A DNA stretch of 64,000 bases from Phymorhynchus buccinoides (GCA_017654935.2 CM065695.1:37490169-37554168), one strand, 5' to 3'. Numbered from the stretch's first letter, positions 22,824-33,837 are shown. Notes: generated by a model not told the origin, from the sequence alone. A program made the numbers and translations.

Positions 22824-23294
22824 CAGGGCTCCAATTCTACAGGACCCTCTAAAAGAATGTTCAGGGGGTCCCATTAGAGGATCCGGGATAGCGTCATAAT
22901 GTCACGTGATTTTGTTGGTAACGAAAGTCGGACGCCATTTTGGCTGGAGCGCCGTTTTGGTTCAGATTACAGAGGTGAGCGTTGTCGCGTGCACGCTACA
23001 AGCGTCAGTGAGTTTCGACAAATCGTCACAATGGTAATAAACTGTGCAGTAGTTAAATGTTCAGGACTAAAACTGAAAAGCAAACATCAGAATTCAATGC
23101 GTTCCACCGCCAAGTATCTTAGCAACCCGAATAATCCAGCCATCATGGCCGACAGAGGTGACATTCTCATTTGCATACATGACCCGGATCCCTCTATTCC
23201 ACTGCCACTGGGAGTGGGACCCTTATGATCTATCCCGCCGTAAGTGAAGGAGTCCCTTGGGACCCCTTGTTTTGCGGGACGATTGGGAGCCCTG
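22824..23294 (+). mobile_element. hAT-like MITE (CAGGGCTCC ends) with a THAP-like start
   Basis: Starts CAGGGCTCCAATTC and ends GATTGGGAGCCCTG (imperfect inverted ends). Subterminal gggtccc/gggaccc words are also inverted. At 23031 an ATG opens a reading frame MVINCAVVKCSG, whose early CX4C resembles the start of a THAP zinc finger, but it soon loses any recognisable pattern. Likely an internal-deletion derivative. A shorter inverted copy is at 1194-1372. No clear TSD. Confidence 0.6.
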
Positions 23295-23479
23295 TTCAGT
23301 GTTCGTGTTATATCTTCTTTCTTTTCCCAACCACCATCATCAAGTTGACTCGATGGTTCTTCTTCTTCCAGTTGCCAGTTGGGGATGTTTTTCCTGTCCT
23401 GCGCTCACCGGTCTTCATTCAGACACGCACAGGATGCGTGCTGCTATGTGAATTCGTGTCATCCATCCCACCGGCACAC

Positions 23480-23670
23480 ACGGCTTACTCGTACCGAATA
23501 GTGGAATGGGCTCGTGCGCGCAAGATCTTGTGCGTGCGTTCGCACACGGGACCTCGGTTTTAGGTCTCATCTGAAGGTCCAGGAAATAGGAGTAAAGTAT
23601 CTTTCCCAAGGATACAACACCGTCACCAGCCGGGTTCGAACCCACCGCACCCTCTCTCCCCCCTTTCTCT
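23480..23670 (+). repeat. SINE-like fragment with B-box-like motif
   Basis: Contains ctttcccaaggatacaacac and gccgggttcgaacccaccgc. GGTTCGAACC is the tRNA/Pol III B-box consensus, but no matching A box or cloverleaf was found, so this is a degenerate SINE-like piece at best. Confidence 0.35.
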
Positions 23671-23699
23671 CCCTCACTCATACACACACATACATTTTT

Positions 23700-24180
23700 G
23701 CTTTGTATTTCTATTTGAATTAATATTGTTGCAGAGCTTCAGATTGTCAGTGCGCCCACGTCATTGACTCATTCTTTTTAATAGTGACGCATGTAATCAC
23801 ATTTCCATGATTGATAATTCATGACACAATGAAAGAAAAGTTTTAAACTTCAAAAGCTGTCTGTTCTGCCTTTTTTTCCAAGTATATCTTTATAGCCACT
23901 AGTAGTTTTGCTAAATAAACTACCGGTAAGTGTTTTTATTTTCTATACAGACACACGTGTGCACCCACAAAAATAATTGTGCCACATAAGTGGCCCATCA
24001 TTTGAAAAAATGACCCCTCAATTTGTGCAGCCATGGGTCATATGACCCATGAAGTCTGAAAACAATGTGAAGCTCTGTGGATGTTTTCAGATTAGATTAA
24101 CTAAGCATTAGCACCCTGTTGTTTTTATTATGATATTGATGCATTCGGATTCAGTAACATTAACAACTCCAATTGTATCA
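23700..24180. other. intergenic, no gene seen
   Basis: Nothing recognised. Confidence 0.4.
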
Positions 24181-24185
24181 AATCT

Positions 24186-24942
24186 AAGGCCTTTGTCATG
24201 TTTCAGTGCCTAATGTTTCATACTTTCCCCATATTGATACTCTTTGTTCCATGTTCTTCTTCTGCGTTCCCAGGCCATATGGCCGTAATGGGTGATGTAT
24301 GTATATATGTCCGGTTTTCAGTTTTCAGTGGTCTCGCTGTATTATGTGTATACAGCCAACATGTTATGATTTCAGACGAGCTCCCTAAAAAAAAACTGGG
24401 GGAAGGATTTTGTTAAAACAAAAGTCAGGAGAATGGGCCAATATGTCAGAAAGATAGTTGATGATAGAAAGCAAAGGGAAAAGGCAGAGTCAAAGAGAGT
24501 GGTAGATTAGAGAAGTTACAAGCACAGAACTTCCAGAAGGTAGGGGAACTATTTGTAGAAAAGGCCCCCCCCCCCCCCTCCCCGGTATTCCCACGGGGGG
24601 TTGTTCCATATAAATATTAAGTTTCTTGAAGGCATGTGTGTTTTTCTTAGTTCCTTTACTATTTAATTCCTTTCACATTATGAAAATGTTTTGTTACATG
24701 TATTTGTTTTTCTTTTCTAGTTTTCCCTTTGGAGTTGGAGTACGCAAGTGCAGTAGGCCCCAGAATCCAAGACTACTTGCTGAATCATCTCTTCCTGCGG
24801 CATAAAGTATATGACTGACTTCTGTCGTTTCTGGTAAGCCAGATCTACTGAAGATATATATACCTTTTCTTTAATAAAACCCATTACAAATGTGTACAGC
24901 TGTGAAGCTATACTGCCCAAAGTAGAATATACAGTTACTCAT
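24186..24942 (+). repeat. ~790-bp tandem duplication, copy 1
   Basis: Collinear with 24977-25682 (offset 791). It contains a SINE-like element (24250-24600) and, at 24721, an exon-like block after ttcttttctag reading LELEYASAVGPRIQDYLL. In this copy that block is interrupted by a 25-bp insertion that brings a stop. The copies are separated by a solo pogo-like end (acagtcgaacccgcttataa, 24943-24976). Confidence 0.85.
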
Positions 24943-24976
24943 ACAGTCGAACCCGCTTATAAGAAAACCCGCTTAT

Positions 24977-25682
24977 AAGGCCTTTGTCATGTTTCAGTGC
25001 CTAATGTTTTATACTTTCCCCATATTGATACTTTTTGTTCCATGTTCTTCTTCTGCGTTCCCAGGCCATATGGCCATAATAGGTGATGTACGTATATATC
25101 CGGTTTTCAGTTTTCACTGGTCTCCTCGCTGCATACAGCTAACACGTTATGATTTCAGACGAGCTGAAAAGAAAAAACATATTTGGAAGATTTTGGGGTT
25201 TTTTAAAAAGTCAGGAGAATGGGCCAATATGTCAGAAAGATAGTAGATGATAGAAAGCAAAGGGAAAAGGCAGAGTCAAAGAGAGTGGCAGATTAGAGAA
25301 AGTTACAAGCACAGAACTTCCAGAAGGTGGGGGGACTATTTGTGCAAAAGCCCTCCTCCCGGCTATCCCTAGTTGTTCCCTGTAAATATTAAGTTTCTTG
25401 AAGGCATGTGTGTTTTTCTTAGTTCCTTTAATATTTAATTCCTCTCACATTATGAAAATGTTCTTTTTTTTTCTAGTTTTCTCTTTGGAGTTGGAGTACG
25501 CAAATGCAGTAGGCCCCAGAATCCAAGACTACTTGCTGAATCATCCCTTCCTGAGGCAATTTCTGGTAAGCCAGATCTACTGAAGATATATATACCTTTT
25601 CTTTAATAAAAAAAAAAAAACATTACAAATTTGTACAGCTGTGAAGCTATACTGCCCAAAGTAGAATATACAGTTACTCATA
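24977..25682 (+). repeat. ~790-bp tandem duplication, copy 2 with exon-like block
   Basis: The second copy carries an 89-bp block 25477-25565 flanked by ttctag and GTAAGC, reading LELEYANAVGPRIQDYLL then NHPFLRQFL without a stop. I do not recognise the protein. It lies just upstream of the MCM-like pseudo-exon (25836) and could be an exon of the same decayed gene, but nothing proves that. Confidence 0.6.
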
Positions 25683-25835
25683 ATTTTAAATTGATTCTCA
25701 ATATGAATTTCTCATTATTTCCAATTTATTACCAGCCCCACGTCTTTTTCAATTTAACCTACCACCACCATCTCTTTTCTCTTCTCTGTAGTGTTTTTGT
25801 TCAGTAACGGGTTGGTTTTTGTGTGTGGTATAAAA

Positions 25836-26031
25836 GGTGTGAACATCCTGGTGTGTGGAAACCCCTACATGAACAAGTCCATTTCCTGAAGTACCTGGAG
25901 AAGATGGTGCCCCGGGTGGTGTTCCCCATGGGCCAGGCGACATCAAGAGGAACCTCGTGTGTGGATGATGGATGGCAGGTGCTCTGCAGCTGGCTGACAA
26001 AGGGGTGTGTCTCATTGGTGAGCTTGACATG
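25836..26031 (+). pseudogene. MCM helicase-like (MCM2-type) exon remnant
   Basis: Reads GVNILVCGNPYMNKS, then after a one-base frameshift FLKYLEKMVPRVVFPMGQAT, then after a further shift and deletion GALQLADKGVCLIGELDM, followed by a GTAAGG donor. In MCM proteins this region is the Walker A strand-loop (CGDPGTAKSQ type), the helix after it, and the GVCxIDEFDKM Walker B. Here Walker A is CGNPYMNKS, Walker B is IGELDM rather than IDEFD, and about 20 residues between are missing. A decayed duplicate is the simplest reading; it resembles MCM2 more than MCM4 to me, but that is from memory. Confidence 0.7.
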
Positions 26032-26567
26032 GTAAGGGACACTCGGAGAGAGAAATTCAAAATATGTGTGTGAATCAGAAGTTATCGCTGTTCAATACTT
26101 TTTTTCAAACCTTAAAAATGTGCTAGGTGATATTGAAAGTGCATTCTGGTTTTTGTTTGTGGCACAAGCCACAAACCTATAACTCACTTTGTCTGTCTGT
26201 CTGTCGGTCTGTCCAAAATTGTCGCACATATTGTAAAAGAGAAAGAAAAGTACAGACACAAAAAAATACTTGGGCATAAAGTAACAGAGTTGCATCTAGG
26301 GCGCGTGATTGCACGATTCATGCAATTTTTTGAAAAATCCCGCAAATGTGAAAAAGCCATGCGGGACCGCGCACGCAAAAAAAAGTCCATGCCCGCCTTT
26401 CAAACATGCGATATGCGCGATTGTTTTTTCCGCGAAGAAAGTCATTCCGAGCAGGGCTTCAACTTCTCCAAACAGCAAATAAAAAGCAATTTCATTGGTC
26501 AGTACTGTCAATTGTAAACGTGATCGGCCAATGAATGCGCGTTTAACTTTGTGGGCTTCCAAGTAAA

Positions 26568-26950
26568 ATGGCGACCAAACGGAAGAGTGCGACGCTGTTC
26601 TATTTTTCTTTTAAAAAAACACGTACTTCCACTCCCACTTCGACAGCCAAAACCTGTGCTACAGAAGAAGAAAGTCCAGCACTAGCAGCTTTGTGTTCAG
26701 CAAAAACTAGTGAAGCAGTGAATGTGATTGCTGCCGAAACTGGCGCCGATGGTGCTAGTGGTGTTGATACTGACAGTGACAAAGAAATTTTACTGGACAC
26801 AGAAGGTGAGGCCGTTAGGCCTACTGCCAAAAGTGGGAAACCGAGTAGATAAGAATGGGTCAAAAAATGGCCTTGGGGGCAAAATGCAGAAGATGGCTTG
26901 CGCTGTCAATTGTGTTTGAAACACTAAAAGAACAATGCATTCACAGAGTG
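26568..26950 (+). pseudogene. 5' end of hAT-type transposase with TTF/BED-like finger, decayed
   Basis: ATG at 26568 (MATKRKSATLFYFSF) runs to a stop near 26850. In another frame the sequence continues WVKKWPWGQNAEDGLRCQLC, then a stop, then KNNAFTEWSW. The WPW...C-x2-C...KNNAF pattern is that of the N-terminal TTF-type zinc finger of hAT-like transposases and their domesticated relatives. No catalytic domain follows. A CCAAT motif (ggccaatgaa) lies about 40 bp before the ATG. Confidence 0.6.
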
Positions 26951-27096
26951 GAGTTGGCTGATTGACCTGAAGAAGAAGAAGAAGAAGAAGAAGAAAGCTG
27001 TGCAGAAATGTGAAATTGATGAACATGGTGTGTGTGTGTGTGTACACATACCGGTAGCTAAGTTTTTCATTTTTATTGTACTTTTTTTTTTGCTGC

Positions 27097-27117
27097 CCCC
27101 CCCCCCCCCCCCCCCCC
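27097..27117. repeat. poly-C tract
   Basis: About 21 C in a row. Confidence 0.95.
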
Positions 27118-27421
27118 GAAAAATGGTCAGAGATAACATTCTGGTTTACAGATTAAAATTATTGAAAAGCCAGGGGAGGTGACTCAGTGTATGTAACGAT
27201 TGGAGTGGTAAAAATAGACCGCTTGTTGAGTGAAAGTGTTTGATCAAAAATTGTGTGTGTGAAGAGCATAATGTAAATGCGCTCGGCGATGCCCTTGTTT
27301 GTAGTTCAAATAGTCGCGTGCCACAAACGATTGCGAATCCGCGCTTGTTTTTTAAAATGTAGCTTATTAAAAAGCATTACAAAAGTTACACGTTTATGTG
27401 CTCTTTGTTGTTATAGAAGCA

Positions 27422-27644
27422 TTGTCGCAGCCAAAAAAGTCACTCAGTCAAATAAATCGCCCGGCTACTATGAGAGTATGTATTTGCGACATTGAGCATG
27501 AACCACAAATTTCACTTTTTTCTAGGGTTAGGGTTAGGTAAATGGTTCAAGTACAGAAAAAGTGAAATTTCTGGTTGTCGCAAATACACACTCTCATAGT
27601 AGCGGGCGATTTATTTGACTGAGCGACTTTTTTGACTGCGACAA
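27422..27644. mobile_element. foldback element with TTAGGG-like loop
   Basis: Inverted arms of about 95-100 bp, roughly 90% alike (27422-27520 and 27550-27644). Shared words include tcagtcaaataaatcgcccg, ctactatgagagt and tttgcgac. The loop holds tagggttagggttagg (27523-27538). No ORF, no certain TSD. Confidence 0.85.
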
Positions 27645-27649
27645 GCATT

Positions 27650-28315
27650 ACTACTGTCGATGTAAGGATGTGAACTGTATTTAGATTGTCATTACAATAT
27701 ACCAACTTCGTACAGTAATATTATGTTTTCAGATACATTGATGCTTCTCTTTGGTTTATGTGCCTGGATTCTGCTTTTTTACAAGACCTCTGCCTGCATG
27801 CTTTTTTTTTTTAATTTAAGGAGCAACCTCCGTTTTATGTCTTCCCTGTATTTTGTTCTTACCACCACTTATCACAGCCCAGGTAGTGGCTTAACTTGTG
27901 TAATGTTACATTGCCCCCTTATATCCCCAAAGGGATGCTGTTCCTGCACTGTACCAGGAATTAGGCTATCCCTGTATCCCAGGTTTTCAGGTTATAGCAG
28001 GGTTTTCTAGAAGCACCCATGCAGAGGAGTACATTTTTTTGTGTCCATTCCTTGGATATATTGGCCAACATTATGTTGATCAATTGTATCTTTGAATTCA
28101 GTAGATCAACTTTTTTTGTGTTTATGCAGAAAAGGAGATCTGATACGAAGACTGGGAAGAGAAGACTCCACAGCAGCACAGACAGCCCATGACTTGCCTC
28201 CTGTCCTCCATCCTCTCCATCCATCGTTTGCTCCCTGGCCAACATGTTAGGCCTACTTTAATAAAACAATTTTTTAATGTTGTATATTGTTTGATTTGAG
28301 TGAAATGTTTATTGC
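27650..28315. other. intergenic, no gene seen
   Basis: Nothing recognised; the next SINE-like element starts at about 28319. Confidence 0.4.
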
Positions 28316-28318
28316 CTT

Positions 28319-28625
28319 TCTTCTTCTTCTGCGTTCCCAGGCCATATGGCCATAATGCGTAAGGTACGTATATGTCCGGTTTTCACTGGTCTCCCTGCTG
28401 CGCACAGCCGACACATTCTGATTTTGGAGGAGCTCAAAGGAGAAAAAAGTATTTGGAAGACTTTTTTTTTTTTTAAGGCAGGAGAATGGGCCAATAAGCC
28501 AAAAAGATAGCAGATGACAGAAAGCAAAGGGAAAAGGCAGTCTAAGAGAGTGGCAGATTAGAGGACGTTTCAAGCACAGAACTTCCAGAAGGTGGGGGAA
28601 CTATTTGTATGGAAGACCCCACGGG
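28319..28625 (-). mobile_element. (GAA)-tailed SINE-like element
   Basis: Member of the most frequent dispersed family here: (CTT)n, gcgttcccaggccatatggc, a gtccggttttcactggtctc block, ggaga atgggccaat, gcaaagggaaaaggcag and acagaacttccagaaggtgg. Read on the minus strand it ends in a (GAA)n tail. Other members: 24250-24600, 25043-25375, and opposite-strand copies at 29812, 33935, 42299 and 63350. Confidence 0.75.
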
Positions 28626-28676
28626 GGTTTGCCTTTCAAAACACTAAAAAGTTTTACACATTTTACACATAAAAGA

Positions 28677-28712
<36 letters not shown>
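28677..28712. repeat. (CT)n microsatellite
   Basis: About 16 CT repeats. Confidence 0.95.
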
Positions 28713-28713
<1 letters not shown>

Positions 28714-28800
28714 AACGTTATTGAAAAAGTACTTATTTGCTTTAAAATATTCTTAGAAACACTTGGAGATCACCAGGAAAACACCCTTTAGTTTTGCAGA

Positions 28801-29211
28801 GATCGCAACACTCACTTTGCTCTGGTTTCCTAGAACAATCAAATTGTCAAATAGGTGATTCCTTCTTGGCAGAGGTGCTGAAGTCAAATCCTTTCAGTGA
28901 AAGAGAAGGCATGTGCCTTCCCTTTTCTAATGGCTGCATTAGTTTAGACAGAATCGTTTACACAAAATTTTTGCAGTACAAGCCTTTTTTTCTTTTTTTT
29001 TTTTAATTTTATGGAGTTTACCTAAAGGAGTTTCGCTCACAACAAAGGAAATAGCTTCATTTTTTGTTACTGCATTACAAAGAAAATGCTTCAACCACAA
29101 TGAGTGGCCTCCACCCACCCCATCCAAAATGACTTCTATCTCCGCCAAGGAGGAATCGACGTTTTAATGGTTTGATTTATAGGAAACCAGAGCAAAGTGA
29201 GCGTTCCGATT
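28801..29211. mobile_element. 411-bp TIR element
   Basis: A 22-bp perfect inverted repeat (ctcactttgctctggtttcc plus ta at 28811-28832; its complement at 29180-29201) extends with mismatches to about 32 bp at the outer ends. No transposase and no clear TSD. Confidence 0.75.
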
Positions 29212-29394
29212 CTTGAAAAGGCTGTGTTTCTGATGATTTTTATGTTTTTCTTGCAAAAACTCATCCGTCAGGGTCCACCTTTCAACCCTAATCTAAGAAC
29301 TCTAAATGTTGTGACTTATCAAGTTATGGTGAGTTAGGTCGATTTCCGTTGTATATAAATCTGTCTTGATTTGAATTGAAACGAAACAGAAATA

Positions 29395-29555
29395 CAGTGG
29401 AACCTCCCTTATAAGGCTTTCAAAAAACATCCAAAATGCTGTCTTATAAGGGGGGTAATTTTAATACTTACACAGAAGGGCAATGTCTCAGAGAAGAACA
29501 AGTTTTACGTGGGAGAGTCTATATAATGGGAGGTCTTATAAAGGAGGTTCCACTG
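29395..29555. mobile_element. pogo/mariner-like MITE, complete
   Basis: 161 bp flanked by TA on both sides (29393-29394, 29556-29557). Ends CAGTGGAACCTCCCTTATAA and TTATAAAGGAGGTTCCACTG are inverted. Tc1/mariner/pogo elements duplicate TA. Same family as positions 1-87. Confidence 0.85.
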
Positions 29556-29811
29556 TAAAAATAAAACGTTTCCTTACATTCTAATGTGAAAGGCAGTGGT
29601 ACTTTTCAATTCTAATCACTGTCATCCTATCCCTTCCCCCCACACACACACTCTTTATGAATTTATCTCTGTCTCTGTTTATTTGAGACCTGTGTATTCA
29701 TGTTCTACTGTATTTTTCTGACTATAAGGCGCACTTGTGTATTCATGTTCTAATTATTTTTGATTATGGATTCAAATATAATTATTGTCAATGTATATTT
29801 TGACTTGCCCA

Positions 29812-30090
29812 TGGGGATGCCAGGAGATCTTTCATACAAATAGTTCCTCCACCTTCTGGAAGTTCTGTGCTTGTAACTTCCTCTAATTTGTCATTCTCTT
29901 TGACTCTGCCTTTTCCCTTTACGTTACCGTACTGTTATCTGCTATCTTTCTATCTCACTGGTCCATTCTCCTGCCTTTTTCTATAAATTCTTACAAAGAT
30001 TTCTTCAGCCGAAGTCAGACATGCTGGTCTATTTCTTAGGCGCATAACGGCAGCATGACGCATCTACGCTCATATGACAGAAAACTGAGC
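29812..30090 (+). mobile_element. SINE-like family, opposite orientation, with the 3.7-kb partner block
   Basis: accttctggaagttctgtgc, tttgactctgccttttccct and ccattctcctgcctttttct, followed by the cagcatgacgcatctacgct / catatgacag block that also accompanies this family at 3690-3960. Confidence 0.7.
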
Positions 30091-30159
30091 GAACGAGAAA
30101 AAAATGTCTTATTATCTATGTCATACGCCACGACACACAATCTGAAGCAATAATTAATT

Positions 30160-30450
30160 GACATTGACCTTGATTGCTTTACCATCATCAAATTTGCCAT
30201 ACATCAATGCATCTATATGCCAAATTTGAAGTCCAACGGTGTAGAAGTTATGGCCTTTTACAGATTTTACGTTTTCAAGGTCATACATCAATGTCACGAT
30301 TGCAATTATTTATGGACCGATGTCTTCCTCTCTTAGTGACACACCACCACACAAAATTTGAAGCGATTCTGTCAAGCGGTTTGGGAGAAAATGCGTCCGA
30401 ACGCACGCATGAACGGACGGACAGATGAAACAAAAACAATACTTCCGGAA
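30160..30450. repeat. unclassified repeat-like block (TGACCTTGA ... CGGACGGAC)
   Basis: tgaccttgattgc, catcaaatttgcca, caaatttgaag and gaacggacggacag. Similar vocabulary recurs at 30980-31340 (tgaccttgaccttgaagttt, ttcaaatttggcatgt) and at 43300 and 48630. Ends not defined. Confidence 0.45.
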
Positions 30451-30980
30451 GCTTCAGGAACTAAAAAGGGTAACAAACGTTAAACACATACTAGTAAGAA
30501 AAAAGACATAAAAAATGCCTAGCAAAATAGATCAGAGAGAAAAAGGAACATTCAAAAATAGATTTGTAAGGAAAGATAAAAGAACAGATTAAAGATCCGT
30601 GGAGACAAAAATCAGATGAACTGGAAAACTGCAGATTTTGTTGGGAGACTTTATGGGGGGAAAAGATATAGTAAAAGACATGGTAGGCAGAAAAATAGAA
30701 AAGGTAATAAAATTAATAAAAAGGGGGTGGGCACAACTTGGTCGAGAACACCACCGCCACATGAAGGGCTTGGTCTTGAAGTACAAAGACCTAAAATACC
30801 TGTTATAGATCGTCTCATTGAACGACAAGCCCTGCAGACAAGACATATATATTTTATGTTAGTGAAGCTGCAGTCTCCAGCCATGCCTTAGTATGCAGGC
30901 ATAAGCCTACTACTGGGTACTGTTCATACTGATCTTATCTCTGACCCTGGGCATGTGAAAAAGTTGTTTTTGCCACATGT
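30450..30980. other. intergenic, no gene seen
   Basis: A-rich sequence; no feature recognised. Confidence 0.4.
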
Positions 30981-31390
30981 TACCCGGCCAGAGGCCGAGG
31001 TATTGCGATCGGTCTGTGTGTGTCGTGTCTGTGTGTACAGCTGTCTGTGTATCGATTATCTTAAAAAACTACTGTTTGGATTTTGATTAAAATTGGCAGA
31101 GGGGTAGACAGCTTGAAAAGGAAGCTTCCTTTCATTAATCAACACCGTGCTGACCTTGACCTTGAAGTTTGACCTTGAAAACCGAAAATCTTTAAGGGGC
31201 CATAACTCCCACACCGTTGGTGTTAGAGTCTTCAAATTTGGCATGTAGGTACTTTGGCTTATGCCCGTTCTGATGGTGGCATACCGGTCAAGGTCACGGT
31301 CACGGGTCCGGGAGATCGGTAGGCCTTGAAAGTGGTAGGGGTCTACAAATTGGTTTTAAGCCATATTTTCCACATTTGTACTTAACAGAA

Positions 31391-32420
31391 GTGCTTCAGA
31401 CTAGTGACTGTCTACACACCTGCTTGCTCCCTACGTTCTTCCTCGAGCTCTGACTGCTGCACACTCAAGGTTCCTCGGGTCCACACGAAATCTTTTGGTG
31501 AACGATCCTTCTACTATTTAGCACCTCACTTATGGAATTCCCTCCCACAACATGTCCGCTCATCTGACTATCTCCGCCTTTCGCTCTGCCCTTAAAACTC
31601 ACTTGTTTCGGACATATTTTGATTAATGTTTGTGTGGGGGTGGGGGGTCCGTTTCATTGCAGGAATCTTGTACATTTTTTAAATTTACAATTATTTTATA
31701 ATTCGTAAGTTATGTTGAACTTTAAATGCTTGTAAATGAGGTAGAACGGTATTTTTGTTCTTGCAAAATTTGTCTATTATATTTAACTTAGTTATGTAAC
31801 TGGTATGTCGATGACAGTATGATTTTATTTCAAGTTGTAGTATTGTATCCAAAGTTGATTGTGAATGTGGTCTATGTTACTTCTTGATTGAGAATGTGAA
31901 TGTGGTCTATGTTTCTAAGAATGTTTATATTGTAACTATTTTACTCTTATATAATTGTGTGTGTGTGCGTGCGTGCGTTCATGTGTGTTTGTGTATATAT
32001 GTGTATGTGCCTGCGTCCATGCAGGTGTGTGTGAGAGAGAGAGAGAGAGAATGTTGCGTGCAATCATCGTGTTTATTTTACTTTCTAATGATTGCCAACC
32101 GCGATCGTAGAGAGCAGATTGGTAATGTTTTCACTCGTGTGCTTTCAATGATCCACTAACTTTCGTGTATTCGCTTGTATGTATTAACTCTCTAGCGTTT
32201 GAACGGATAGACTTAGAATGCTCAAATTTTGCATAAATTAACTAGTAGTACAATGTTGCTGATCTAGGCCGACGGCGTTCGATAATGAAGGTGTCAAAAA
32301 CTATCAAGAAAATACTGCAATGAACAAAACGCGGTTGGTAATTTAGCGTCATTATTTGTTTGCCTTTAATGTTCCTGTTGTCTCAATGTAATGCCACTGA
32401 GCAGGCATCAGAGTAAACAA
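31391..32420 (+). mobile_element. 5'-truncated CR1/L2-like LINE, copy 1 (contains nested element)
   Basis: Starts inside the reverse transcriptase C-terminus (TKSFGERSFYYLAPHLWNSL, then a frameshift before a KTHLFRTYF-like end), followed by a 3' UTR homologous to 10280-10842 and the GTAATGCCACTGAG tail. SFGERSF..LAPHLWNSLP is the conserved end of CR1/L2-type LINE reverse transcriptases. The 3' UTR is split by the element at 32092-32343. Tandem partner at 32815. Confidence 0.8.
32092..32343. mobile_element. nested TIR-like element in LINE 3' UTR, copy 1
   Basis: Begins ATTGCCAACCGCG and ends CGCGGTTGGTAAT (one mismatch). Contains gtttgaacggatagacttag and gctcaaattttgcat. The LINE copy at 10280-10842 has the uninterrupted sequence ctttctaataattatttgtt. 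Confidence 0.75.
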
Positions 32421-32549
32421 CGTCATCAATGGCGGGCTTCCAATCTCTGACCCTTGGCATGTAAACAGTTGTTAGGGACATGTGCCCAACATAGAATTGA
32501 TTAAGTCCAAATCACGTCTGTCGTCAGCCACGGGCATCGGCTTTCTTTA

Positions 32550-32700
32550 GGCTACAATGTGGTTATGGCCCTTCAGTTGTGGGGATACCTGGAAAAGGTC
32601 TTTCAGCAGAAATAGACCCCCCTTTACACTTGAAGTTCTGATGCTAGTAACTTTAAACATTGGCCCGCATGAACTCCCCTTTCTCTTCACAACTTCTGTC
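32550..32700 (+). mobile_element. SINE-like family fragment
   Basis: tggttatggcccttcagttg, ggggatacctggaaaaggtc and cagcagaaatagac. It corresponds to 33935-34020, so it belongs to the same tandem duplication. Confidence 0.55.
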
Positions 32701-32814
32701 TCAACAGTGCCTTGTTCTCTTACACACTCTGATCTTTCTGGTCTAGGTCAGTATTTTTTTTAAAAGATATTATTTCACAAAAGTTTCTTGACTACCACCT
32801 ATCAAAGGATTATT

Positions 32815-33810
32815 AGTAACTGTCTACACACCTGCTTGCTCCCTACGTTCTTCCTCGAGCCATGACTGCTGCACACTCAAGGTTCAATCGGGTCCACATG
32901 AAATCTTTTTGTTTTTATTGTCCACTATTTAGGCCTCACTTACGTGGAATTCCCTCCCAGTGGGCACCGCTCATCTGTCTATCTCTGCAGTTCGCTCTTT
33001 CCTTAAAACTCACTTGTTTCGGACATATTTTGATTAATGTTTGTGTGGGGGTGGGGGGTCCGTTTTTGCAGTTTTCTTGTAACCTGGATCCAATTATTTT
33101 AGAATTCGTAAGTTATATGCTAAACTTTAAATGCAGTACTGAGGTAGAATTATGATTTTTAGGGTTGCAAAATTTGTCTATTATCATTAGTTATGTAATT
33201 GGTATGTCGATGACAGTATGATTTTATTTCAAGTTGTAGTATTGTATCCAAAGTTGATTGTGAATGTGGTCTATGTTACTTCTTGATTGACAATGTGAAT
33301 GTGGTCTATGTTACTAAGAATGTTTATATTGTAACTATTTTACTGACATATGAGAAAGAGCGCTTTATAAATTCCCATTATGTATTTTTGTAAGCATATA
33401 TTATTGAACTGCAAAACACAGAGTGGAATGCAAGTGATGAGAGAGAGAGAAAATACAACGTGCCAATCATTTTATTTTAGTTTCTAATGATTTCCAACCG
33501 TGATCGTAGAGGCGGATTGGTAATGTTTTCACTCGTGTCTGAGGCGGACTATGTATGTCCGTATGTTTGTATGTATTCTCTCTAGCGTTTGAACGGATAG
33601 ACTTAGGATGCTCAAATTTTGCATGCGGGTAGGTAGTAGGAAGATCTAGGCCAAGTTCGATAATGAAGGTTATGGGTCAAGGTCACTGGAGCCGAATAAC
33701 GCTGCCGCGCGGTTGGTAATTTAGCGTCTTAACGCTCTAGTTCATTATTTGTTTGCCTTTAATGTTCTTGTTATCAATGTAAAGTGTACTGAGTTCATCT
33801 GAGAAAGTCC
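32815..33810 (+). mobile_element. 5'-truncated CR1/L2-like LINE, copy 2 (contains nested element)
   Basis: Begins with the same ctgtctacacacctgcttgc word as 31405 and keeps the order of copy 1, with many indels in the coding part. A short duplicate of the tail (gagaaagagcgctttataaa) sits internally at 33352. The nested element is at 33489-33735. Together with 32550 and 33935 the pair forms a ~1.4-kb tandem duplication. Confidence 0.75.
33489..33735. mobile_element. nested TIR-like element in LINE 3' UTR, copy 2
   Basis: Same position in the LINE as 32092-32343, with ends ATTTCCAACCG and GCGGTTGGTAATTTAGCGTC. Confidence 0.7.
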
Positions 33811-33837
33811 CCCTGGCGGGCTTCCACCTTTCATGGT

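Noticed and set aside
22899..23228. 109-codon ORF as a standalone gene
   Set aside because: It lies wholly inside a MITE with inverted ends; only the first dozen residues after 23031 look protein-like.
23620..23660. tRNA gene suggested by gggttcgaaccc
   Set aside because: Only a B-box/T-loop-like word; no acceptor stem, anticodon arm or A box could be found.
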